DNA of 64,000 bases, taken from positions 6,076,001 to 6,140,000 of the forward strand of contig OZ176054.1 in the NCBI GenBank assembly GCA_964247055.1. The letters run 5' to 3'. The translations under genes and the position numbers were made by a program. The notes under the pieces are model-generated. The model did no database searches and was not told the origin of the DNA. It saw only the letters and a program-made list of their open reading frames with translations. Numbering within the stretch: the first letter of the stretch is position 1; the number at the start of each line of letters is the position of its first letter. Source of the stretch: Paragordius varius. Lineage: Eukaryota > Nematomorpha. Below, one piece after another: positions 49,561-60,324 of the stretch.

Positions 49561-52500
49561 ATGGAATTGATTTTAATTACTAGGGTTGAAAATGCCTTAT
49601 TGCTAAAAAACGCTTTATATGGACATAATGCAACTCAAAAAATAAATTTATATATAACAGCAACTCATTTTATATTGTCAGAAATAGAAGGCGATAAGAA
49701 TGAAAATTGGGTAAAGTTTTTGATAATTGTAGATATTGCATACGTTAATTGAATCCATTGAATTACTGTCATATGAGATTCGGGGTTGCCCTTTGTTAAT
49801 TAAATGCAAAAACTTTCAAAACTTTACATTGTTTATCTATAAAGACGGGGATAGATCTGATTTGTATCAAACGCTGCTTAATTTGTCCAAACCATCAAGA
49901 ATTGGTTAAAACATTTTTTTATATTTAGATGATTTGCCATTACTACACAATATTAAATCAATCAAAAACTTTCAGTCTCAAGGTTTAATTAATATATTAT
50001 AGTACTAGAGTACGACATTAAAGAAGAATATTCAAGAATGGGTTTACCCAATAAGGAGTGGGTTTTGACTTATCTGAATACTAGTTATCAGGTTTTTATA
50101 AAAATTTATTGATAGTTATGCGATTCATACCCAGAAACCCTGTATATACCATATCAAAGTACGCCACAAATTATTGTAGCATCTAGCAAGTTTCGGGGAA
50201 AAGGACGATTTCCTGTCTTAACATTCCTGGATGTAAACGGAGTAAGATATTTTAAAACATAATACTTTCCAGATTTTGCAGATTTTTATGTAATTAATTA
50301 ATTATATTTCACCATATATCATATTGTTTTTGATTGACAATTTAGTTTTTTTATAATAAAATAAGGTTGCCTTATGCCGTTCCAGTCAACCACTATCCGG
50401 TCTTAATGCGAGATCGTATGAAGATGAAACATATTTACGACATCTCGGTGCTTCAAATTCATATGTGAGGAAATCCTTCTCACAAAATCAGGATAAATTA
50501 GTTTCACTGCAAAACATCTCAACAAAAATCATAAATATTGCAAATCCAACTGATTGTGTACAAAATATGTCAAAAACTCCTAGCAATTTCAATTTCTTTG
50601 AAAATAATGACAGTGAAAATATCATTATAGAAAAAACTAAACCGCTTTTTATCGATAAAAATGATTCACATAACTCCCATACGCCACAAAATATGGATAA
50701 AATTAAAACCATGTCGATAAATAATAGCCCGGTTCCAGTAGGTTATGAAAATATTATGTTACCTTCACCACAATCCTTTACCTCATCAATAATGAATATG
50801 ACCTCCTTTGGCACTATAAACAATAATTATACGTTTAACAATAGTAACGGTAATATAGCTCAGCCTAATTCTTGTTTATATATTGTGGATACAAGACCTA
50901 AGGTGTTTAATTTAGTTTAAAAATATTCGCTAAAGTAATAAAAACGTTTATAGTAATAAAAATGAAATTTTTTAAATAAATATTAAACTCGACCAAAGAT
51001 TTGATTAGAATTGTTTTATTTAGTGTTTTCTTTATATATGCTTATGGCATTTATGGTTACTTGAATTTTTTTATTTTTCCAATTTAATATGCAAAAAATA
51101 TGTTTACTGTTAGATTAACGCTATGGCAAATCGTGCAAAAGGTGCTGGATATGAAAATCCAAATTTTTATACGAATGTTAAATTTTCGTTTTGTGCAATT
51201 GAAAATATCCACGTTATGCGCACTTCTCTAGCCAAACTAATTATCGGTCAGTTAAATAATTTATTTATTTTTATGAGTTATATGTAAAGCAAACTTTCGA
51301 TTTTTAGCTTGTCAATCTAAATGGGATGATATGGGAGGCTATTTGAGTGCGTTGCAATCCAGCTCTTGGCTTAAACATATTCGTGCCATTTTACTTTCTG
51401 CAACACTTATAGCTAAGGTTAATTCCACATAGTTATTAGCATAGTATTTGGACTTTTTATTTTTTAAGTTAAATTTATCTTTTTAATATCAACATTTTCT
51501 TGAATTTAAATAAATAACACTAGACAACAAATTTTAACTTTTTTTAACTGCCATTCTTGTAAATTTAAAATTTATTTGATTAAAGTACATAATTAGTATA
51601 TCTGAAAAGAAAATTAGTCTTACATTGAAGAATTTTTTTATATTAGAGTTTATCGATAATTTTTTGCCCCGATTTAACATTAAACTCGAAATTTCGAAAA
51701 TTTAAAGTTTTAGATATGAAGCCATGTATTTTATATCATTCGAAAGAGCGCAAAAAACTGCATCTTTTAAATGGTAGTAAGTCATTTAAATCCATCGGAT
51801 GTAAAAGTTATTTGGATTTAAATGGTCAAAATTTTCAATCCTTAAATAAGTCAAGAATTTTCGCAGACAACCCAATTTGTAAATCATATAAATTATTTTA
51901 ATATAATTATTAGGGTTATATTAGTATTTAATTTAAAAAAATGTTTGGAAAAGCTTTTGGTTTGCTTTTTTAATAAAAAATATTATTATCATAAATATTT
52001 TACCTAGTGGATACTAAAATGCATAGTTATAACTGTAAATTTATTACATAATGGCTAGAAAAGATCAAAAATACCTTAAACTTTGTTTTTATCTTTAAAT
52101 TTTCGAAATTATCAGCCTTGTAAAAAAAATAAATTAATATTGATGAGATGGTAATTTTTAAAAAACAAAAAACTTAAAAATGACTGTTTTGAGTGACATA
52201 AAAGCAATAAAAAATGTTTTAATCATAAAAAACTTTTTTGTGTTATCTTTTTTCGACATTCATCACCATCTAAACAAAGTTTGAGCTATTTTCATCCATT
52301 AGTTTTAAAAATATAATAATTAAAAAAATGCTCTCGCTTCGCGCGTTTGTCGCTCTTTGTGTCCAATATTAACTGGCAATGTAATACATATTAGTATACA
52401 TTTTATAAAGTTTTTAATACTCTTTCGAATGATATATTACAAATGGGCATTACTTGTATATTTTTAAAGAAAAACATTTTTTAGTAAAATTTTGATAAAG

Positions 52501-55081
52501 AGGGCGCATAATCTAAAAAATCAAATTATACAAAATTCTTCCAACGAGTTATAATTTTTATTTCAGATTTACTGTTAAAATGATATCAAATATCAAAAAA
52601 TGCAAAAAACTCGAGTGGCATAAAAATTTGTTGTCTAGTGTAACATATGCAAATATTGGGTAAGAATGATTTTGTAGATTGATTCAGTTTTTTATCAGAC
52701 TTAATTCATTTTTCATGAACTTTCCGATAGTTTTCAATAATATTAGTATAAAATATAATTGCAATTAAGGACAAACATTTTTGAGAATACAGCATGCATT
52801 CATTTTAATGGTTGCTTAATTTACACTATAGTTGTTGCAACATAGCAGTGTATGGAAAATACAGCAAAATGTTGAATAACCAATTTTTTCATCTCTTACA
52901 TTAATGTGTTTTTTTAATTCCATATTTTTTTGTTGTTTATCCGTACATTACTGCGTTGCAAATAGCCCAACTATAGTGTAAAATAAGCAACCATTGAAAT
53001 GCATACTGTAATTCATAAACCTGTTAAATGCCTCGTGCTTTATTTAAGATTATGCGTGAAGAAAAAGTGAATGTCCTAGTTCATTGTTCGGATGGTTGGG
53101 ATCGTACTGCTCAATCTTGTTCATTAGCTCAAATACTCTTGGATCCTTACTATCGAACTTTAAATGGCTTCATAGTAAGAAAAACTTTGTGTTTTTACTC
53201 ATAATGTAAATTAATAATGGTTTATACTATATAATTTAATAGTTTTTTAATATAGAAGTTATCAATTCTTTTATTTTAGGCACTAATTGAAAAGGATTGG
53301 TTAGCATTTGGCCATAAATTTGCGGATAGATGTGGACAGTTTAGTGGTGACAAAAAGGAGGTTAATAAAATACAATTTTGGCTTTATTTTTTTTTACAAA
53401 TATAAAACAATTTAAAATAGTTTTTTATTAAAATATATTATTATATGTTGCAGATATCTCCAATATTTTTGCAATTTTTGGATGGCATTTATCAACTTAT
53501 GTGTCAATTTCCGACAGCATTTGAATTTAATGACATTTTCCTCGTGGATGTTTATGAAGGTGTCCACACCTGCCAATACGCTAATTTCATGGGTAATTAT
53601 TTTTACTTTAACACTAGCATAAATTGTATATTTAACAATTAATGTGCATTTTTATTTAAATAAAATATATATTTGTTAAATGTTACTTTTTTTGTTGTAA
53701 TTCTTTCATAAAGTATTTAGACATTTTATAAATTGATTAAATGGAGATTTTATAGTTCTTTTTATGCAATTGCAGAAAGTCATAATCGGACGGACATTTT
53801 TACTACCATGGGATCAAAAATTTAAAATTTAATTATTTCTAAATTATTTTTAGGCAATACACAAGCATGGCGTCGTGAGCTAGCATCATCTGTTAATGAA
53901 ATTCACGGAACTATTGCCATGCAAAATATGTTTGGTTTCTGGCATTTTCTATTATCACAGAATAGTTTAGAAAATGCTTCTAATCAAACTGTAGCCAAAA
54001 ATATTCCTATTTATATTGAAAATAACGTAACTCATAATGATATCCATCATACTATACAAAATGGTGGTTATAACAAAAAAACCTCCGATAAAACTAATAA
54101 TTTTATGGATACTCTATGTGTAAAAAACACAAATACAACCCTAAACTTACTAAATTTGTCCTCAAAATATAGAAACGTATTTTATAATGCACCACCCAAA
54201 CACATATTATTAAGACAAGGGGAATACGCAACACTAGATGAATATAACTCACAAAATGATATTAAGGATTATAATGATGCAAAAGAAATTGCAAAGAAAA
54301 ATTTTGAAACAGAATTTAGCACATGGCAATTAATTCCAAATACTTGCCCTCAAAACATAAGGTAAAAAATATTGAAACTCTTTGACAATTATACCTTTTT
54401 TGGTTAAATACCATTTTTATATATTACATTTAATATTTTATATTAAAAATTTTTTCACTCTCAGAGTCTGGATGAAAATGTATGCCCGATTTGAACCTAA
54501 AATGCATCCAAAAAACGAACTTGCGGAACTTTATAAAGCCAAATTAGAACATATTCATCTTTTGGAAACAAAATATAATTCATTAAAATTGGTAAATAAA
54601 ATTTACGAATAATAATTGATAATAATATCAAATTCTTTTTTACTGATAAAAATATTAATTTAATTTTAATGGGTAATAATGCCTGAGTTTAGGAGTTTTT
54701 TTCATTTTTTTTGATGCATATGCTTAAAACTCAAATTTAAATATATAGCATTTAGAATCTCAAAAACCTTTGCCAAATTTACAAGAAAATATTTTATCTG
54801 CTTCGAATGGGATGGCAAAAACTACCACTCTAGAAAATGATGAAACACAAAAATTAATATCCCCCGAAATAAACAACGAAAATATTGTATCTCAAAACAC
54901 CAGCAAACCTGAAAATATTTCACTCGTAAATGGTTGTAATTATGAATGCGTAGAATTGAAAAATACGCTAAAACCAAAAAATACGGATAGCAATAAACCT
55001 GCAATTTTTATCTCATCATCCTCCATGTTAAAAAAAGTCGATTTGGAAAATTATGATCCTTTGTTAAATAACTGCATATAA
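49561..55081 (+). CDS. MTMR6: Myotubularin-related phosphoinositide 3-phosphatase (MTMR6/7/8 class)
   Basis: Removes the 3-phosphate from PI3P and PI(3,5)P2 on endosomes. Fourteen exons: 49561-49710, 49733-49904, 49929-49982, 50003-50091, 50116-50241, 50366-50914, 51114-51246, 51308-51417, 53049-53174, 53280-53360, 53454-53592, 53854-54361, 54465-54591, 54749-55081; all phases agree and total 898 codons plus stop. Exons 1-2 form the PH-GRAM domain, exon 5 [17 protein letters not shown], exon 6 CRSSQPLSG, exon 7 AIENIHVMR, and exon 9 the catalytic loop [10 protein letters not shown] with the CX5R intact, so it is probably active. Then [11 protein letters not shown] and [12 protein letters not shown]. 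Oddities: exon 6 holds about 140 extra Asn/Ser-rich residues before YIVDTRPK, exon 12 a similar polar insert, and the first four introns are 20-24 nt. The start ATG ([15 protein letters not shown]) aligns with human MEHIRTTKVEQVKLL. Confidence 0.95.
49711..50115 (+). other. Four ultra-short introns of the myotubularin gene (22, 24, 20, 24 nt)
   Basis: Introns 49711-49732 (22), 49905-49928 (24), 49983-50002 (20) and 50092-50115 (24), all GT...AG. Junction [15 protein letters not shown] matches human ETW|ILHHHIASVEKL without a gap. The 20-nt intron (GTTTAATTAATATATTATAG) is the shortest in the window. The two 24-nt introns keep the frame but contain in-frame stops. Confidence 0.88.
51518..52640. 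mobile_element. Non-autonomous CACTA-type transposon
   Basis: Ends are CACTAGACAACAAATTTT and the exact inverse AAAATTTGTTGTCTAGTG, flanked on both sides by TAA, a perfect 3-bp target duplication. CACTA ends plus a 3-bp duplication are the hallmark of the CACTA/EnSpm group. Inner sequence also pairs partly (ATATCATTCGAAAGAG against its inverse near 52422). 1123 bp, no transposase frame. It lies in the largest intron of the myotubularin gene. Confidence 0.8.
52790..53008. mobile_element. TA-flanked MITE (Tc1/mariner-like)
   Basis: 219 bp with inverted repeats of about 70 bp. The left arm starts CAGCATGCATTCATTTTAAT and the inverted right arm starts CAGTATGCATTTCAATGG; both continue GGTTGCTTA then TTTACACTATAGTTG. 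TA on each side is the expected target duplication. It ends only 40 bp before the catalytic exon of the myotubularin gene. Confidence 0.8.
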
Positions 55082-55655
55082 TAAACGGGAATATAAAATC
55101 ATTCTTACAAATTTTACTTGAGTTATGATATAACGCATAAATTTTTAATCTATAAAATATATATATTTATGAACAAAAAGTGGAAATAAATAAATTATAG
55201 TTATTATGAATATATTGTAACTAAATTTATTTTTTAAATCAAATCATAATAGAAATGAAAATTTACTGATTTATGAATTATCGGTTGTATTATAGGTATG
55301 CACAAAATTCTTTTAGATTAAATAAAAAAATATGTGTCGAAAACTAAAAAATAATACTTATGGACAAATATTTTTGGTATTTAATAAATATAAATGATAG
55401 AGATACATTTGATATAATTGCCACTCAAGAAATGAAATAGTTTTGTTTTTTGGAATGAAAATTCTAATTTGGGAAAAAAGGGTTGATATGTAGGTATAAA
55501 AAAATTATAAATAAAATATTTTGGGAATGGTGATGTTGCACTTGGTAAATATTGCAGATAATGTTAAATTTTAATATATATATGTAAATATATTATGCAA
55601 AATAAATAATTGAAACTAGAGACAAAAAGTATCAAAACATTGATGATGTATATAT

Positions 55656-58600
55656 CTAACAATTTCTATCACCCATATGTTGGTCGTTTTCAAAGTACTT
55701 CATTAGATCTGGATTGGACAGTGGATCAATTTCGGCAAATTTTTCTAACCACTTGGCATTATTACTCATATCTTTCGCTTTTTCTGGCTTGTTTTTATTG
55801 ATCAAAGGTGCATTTTTATCATTGATTTGTTTCAAATCGGTGCTTTTTTCTAACAACCCTTTGTTAGAAAAATCAAAATCATTCAAGCTTGACTTATATA
55901 TTTGTTCAACATTAACATTATTGGACAACTCTGTATTAAAAAAAGATGAGTCCCAATCTTCATTTAAACCAGGTATGTTGGTAGGTTTAGTATCTTTATC
56001 AGTTGGGACGGAATCTTTTGTAGCTTTGAAATAATATTTATTTTAAATATAATAATTATGGATTATTGGCTTTTCTGATGCAATGATTAATAACATAAAT
56101 AAATTAAAAATACTAATGTATAAGGTTTTGTGTGATTGATAAAATATTATTTTTTAAAAAATTTGTTATAATTCGATTGAAATGGAAAAAATGTTATATC
56201 GTAGAATCATCTCTGATTTTATATAAAAAAAATTATTGTTTTGTCCCTCAAACCATCAAATTTTGATATTTTTTAAATAAAATAAGACCCATTATCTAAC
56301 ATTTTATTTTTACACTCGATAAAGATTAATTGTAGGAAACGAATATTTGTGTTTTAAATTTACCGAAATGCCGATTTAAATGGGACTCCAATAAGGCTGA
56401 AGGCATATAATTTTCCAAATCTCGTAAATTTATCCCAGAATAACTGTCTTTATCGCTATTATCTTCATTTTCTACTTCCGTTAATAAGCCATGTCCAATC
56501 ATAAAATCCATAGTTGTTGTATTTTTGCTGGTTTCTTTTTTTACATTCATCAATGTTGAATCGTTACTGTTTTATAGATAAAAATTTTTTAATCTAGTAT
56601 ATTTGATAATTTATTTTTGATTTTTCATTTATAAAAAACAAACTATCTAATGAGAAGATCAAATGTTCCAACGTAATCAATACACTTAATTTTTATTTAA
56701 TACAAAAATTAGGAAATCTAAGAAAAATATTAAGATATTTAAAAAAATAGCCTTCCCCGTTTAATTAGCAAGAATCTCCTTATTATTCATTGCTTAATAA
56801 ATGAATGTTAAATAAAATAAAATTTTATAAATAATAAAATAATATAATTTTCATTTCATTCAAATTTTTTTGGTAAAAACTTGGATGGGCCCAGCATTTC
56901 AAGAGAGGTAGGTAAAATAGTTGGTATAGAATTTCCTTTATTATCTAACTGTGAACTATTCAAATCGTTCATATAATCATTATTGCATATATCAAACATA
57001 TTATCTGGCGTTTCGCCTTCCGAATCCTCCAAAAAACTGTAATTAGCAGGCTGTTTCTTGTTATTATTCTCAACTTTGGCTTCGTTTTGTTCATCAGTAA
57101 ATTGCGTGAACTCATCATCATAATCTTTTTCGTTTAAACCGTCAGATATTGATGTGTTTGCAAAATGTGAAGCAATTTTTTGTGCCAATCTATCTTCATT
57201 CGTTGATTTTAAGGAGGGGGCAGTAGAATCTTTTGAGTTTATTCCTGAGTTTACATTAGTGTTATTATGATTATTATCGTCGAAGCCTAAGTCAAGTTGC
57301 ATTAATTGTTCAATGTATTTGTTATTGGTTGACATGTCTAAACGAAACATTAAATATCAATGGTTATGGTGTTTTGCCGTTATTGACTTCATACTCTTAT
57401 AATGAGCATGTAATAAATAGCGCCTATAAACTAATTATCTCACACTGGTAATCATGAATCGCTCCGACTTTTAGTTTATGAGTGATGATAATCGTTTAAA
57501 GTTGAATAAAATTTATACTTACTAGTTTGTGGGTATTTTGGAAAAAAGAATCAAAAATTATAAACATATTAAATAATTATAGGGGATAAACTGAACATTA
57601 ACTGATATTTATTATAAAAAATTCTTTATTTTTCTCAAAAACATGAGTCATGTACTTAAATCGGGTCATAGATAGGGAAAATATTATATATAGAAATTAA
57701 GTTGCAAATTCTTATAAATTAAAATTTATTTTAAACTTTCAAGCAAAGGTTCATCCTCTGTTAAGCCGGTTATGAGAAGATCCATCTGAGTCTTTGGGCT
57801 TTTTTTCATTTCCTATAAAAAAAAATAGTTTTCTAAATATTAATCATCCATAAATTTTAATCATACTTATATCTAGGACCCAGCCGTTTTTCATAAAAGT
57901 GTTTTTTGAAAGTTATGATTTTTAATAAATTTAACTGTTTTCAGTGATATTTTAGTAATTTAACTTCCCTTTACTAAATTTTAAAATAGTTTAACGTAGA
58001 TTTAAAAATATTTTCACCCCTCCTTTTTTTAAAAAAGCCATTATAATTGCAGAATAATACCTCGTTAGAAGCACTAATATCATTTTTTTCATCCGTTTTA
58101 TTAACTACTTTTTGGTGGTCATTTTTCTGTTGCAATTCAATGGCATCCGTGCCATTTTCAACATATTCCAAAGCCAAAAGGTCTTCATCTCTCACATCAA
58201 TGGTTTGCCTTCCATCAGGATCAGGGGCTAACTCTTGAGCTAATTTTCGACTTATGTCTGTTAAATCCTAAAGAGTTGCAGTAAGAATTAATGTTATACA
58301 AACAAAAAGATAAAAAACTAAGGGTATATTTTAAATAAAGGACAGCCATACGAATTTAAACTTTGATTTTTATGATTATAACAGATCGTTTTGTGTTGAT
58401 TAATATGGTAGATTGAGATTTAAATTGATAACACACACCATTAAACACATGAAATACGGGTTTAAAAAAGTATGGCTGTCTTTTCAAAAAATATTTGCCT
58501 TTTAGTTTATGTTTGCCCCCCAAATTTCAATTTTTACTGAATACATTATTTTTCACAGATTTTAAGGAAAATTATGATTAAACAAATATTTATTTATTTG

Positions 58601-60192
58601 AGCATTAAAGAGGGTAGGGTGTTCATAAAATTTTTAAAGATAACCAATCATATTTATATTTTAAAGCGATCAAAGTGGAGTGTTATAAAGGAATTAGATA
58701 ATTTTAAATTAATAAAATTAATCACTCCTCAATTATTTACATATTTTGTAAATATTAACCAAGAAAATAAATTAAATTTGTTCACAAATTATATATTTAT
58801 CGGTTAATAAATTCTCAAAAATAAGATAATTGGTATATGATCTAATTAATAAACTTATAATAAATAAAATTAACAACAAAAGGGGTAAAATACATTATAT
58901 TAACTTATTTTTGATATTTACTTTTAGGCGTGAAAATTCATAGAGTTGATAGCCATCAAAATTTGACAAAACCTTGCCATACAGATTGAATATGGTGGCA
59001 TGATACTTAACCAAAAACTTTTGGTATTGAGAGAAGACAGTCGATATCAAATTACAGCGGCTAGCCATGAGTAAATCAATCTTTTGACTTGAATCATTTT
59101 TCAGCTTATCGAAACGGACTTTTTTACGCTTCACTTGACTTTGGACCTAATGCATGATAAAATAATATAAAATATTTCATACTTTATAGAATTTTTAATT
59201 TGGGACTTTCATATTTGATTTAAAATTAATTCAAAATTAACCATTTGGTTAAAAAAAATTACAGCAAATATATACATATAATTTACTTAAAAGCCAAAAT
59301 TTTTATTTTGATTTCAGGTTTATAATCAAAAAAAGTATATAAAAGCCAATTTCCGCAAAAATAAAAAACAAACAAATAACAAAATATACTAATTAAGAAT
59401 TATGTTTTAAATAACATTCAAAAATATAATACAATTAATAATATATTAATAAATTACCAAAATTTAAAAACTTTTTACCAAAAATATAAATAATTATAAT
59501 AAAACTAACTTTTCGAAAGTTCTCAAGCTGTTTGTAAGTATCTGGATCCAATTTTTGCGAAACATCCTTCATCCAAAGCAGTGCGGCCCGATAATTATTT
59601 CGAGCGTTTTGGGCTTTTTCAATCGTTAATAAGCAATCTTTTATGGCACGCTCTTGAAAAACGTACATATCATCATAAATGCGTTGTAATGGACCATGTA
59701 ATTGTATTCTAATAATAAATCCAATTAATTATCCAATATAAGTTATAAAATTATTTTATTGTTATAAAAAATGCAATTGCCATACCTGTAATGAGCTGTA
59801 AGAATTTGCGATTTCCCAAAGAGTAAAAACAGTTTCCCTAATTTGGTTTTATCTTTTCGACTTTTTTCTTGCATAAATTTGCCAAATTTGTTTTCGAAAT
59901 CAGCCAAAACTAATTGGTTAATTATGTAATTAAACTTGATACATTTTCTTGGAAATCTTCAACAACTTGTAGGATGTCAAGCCCAGATATGGATATTGAT
60001 TTGAATAACTATAATAAAAAATGTTGTACTTCTAATTTAATATCATAATTTGTGTCAGAAGCTACAACGCAATCATCATCCTTTTTACCAAGTTTTTGTC
60101 TAAAAGTTTGTTTCGCTAGCCAATATTTTTCCTTAACTTTACCAATAGTGGTATTATCTTGATGTTCAACATGTCGATCATAATTTAATCCA
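55656..60192 (-). CDS. ICA1: Islet cell autoantigen 1 (ICA69), arfaptin-homology BAR protein
   Basis: Membrane-curving protein of Golgi and secretory granules, partner of PICK1 and Rab2 in other animals. Exons (minus): 60030-60192, 59936-60008, 59786-59909, 59510-59708, 58922-59146, 58061-58267, 57737-57812, 56881-57337, 56364-56566, 55656-56023, all phases agreeing. The AH domain matches human ICA1 closely: KYWLAKQTFRQKLGKKDDD, then CVVASDTNYDIKLE, FENKFGKFM, YRAALLWMKDVSQKLDPD (human YRGALLWMKDVSQELDPD), LLMASRCNLIS and GYQLYEFSRLK. The C-terminus WLEKFAEIDPLSNPDLM matches human WFSLFADLDPLSNPDAV. The middle is long, Asn/Asp-rich and poorly conserved. Two introns are 26 and 21 nt. The exon with the start codon was not found; only about ten residues should be missing. 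Confidence 0.94.
59910..60029 (-). other. Two ultra-short introns of ICA1 (26, 21 nt)
   Basis: Introns 59910-59935 (26 nt) and 60009-60029 (21 nt), minus strand. Their removal joins DFQENVS to ILADFENKFGKF and YDIKLE to LFKSISIS, each aligning without a gap to human ICA1. The 21-nt intron would keep the frame if retained but ends in an in-frame TAG. Confidence 0.87.
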
Positions 60193-60324
60193 CTATAACC
60201 ATTAGAAAGGAGCTAGATATAAGAATAACTGTTAAACCATCGGTCTTGCAAATTTTAATGTTTCAAAATTCCAAGCATTTTTTCATAAATTCATTAATTC
60301 GCCTGTACATTCTTATGTTATCAC
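60193..60324. promoter_or_regulatory. Short head-to-head gap between ICA1 and PIKfyve
   Basis: Only 132 bp separate the first recognised ICA1 exon (minus) from the proposed PIKfyve start codon (plus). Any bidirectional promoter and the missing ICA1 start exon would have to fit here or overlap the first PIKfyve exons. No defined promoter motif was recognised. Confidence 0.35.

Noticed and set aside
51716-51901. 61-residue plus-strand open frame
   Set aside because: Lies inside the CACTA-type element, has no domain and is not needed by the myotubularin reading frame.
56856-57350. Region 55656-57350 read as a separate gene starting at an internal Met
   Set aside because: Splice phases chain it to the AH-domain exons, and its end (FAEIDPLSNPD) is the ICA1 C-terminus.
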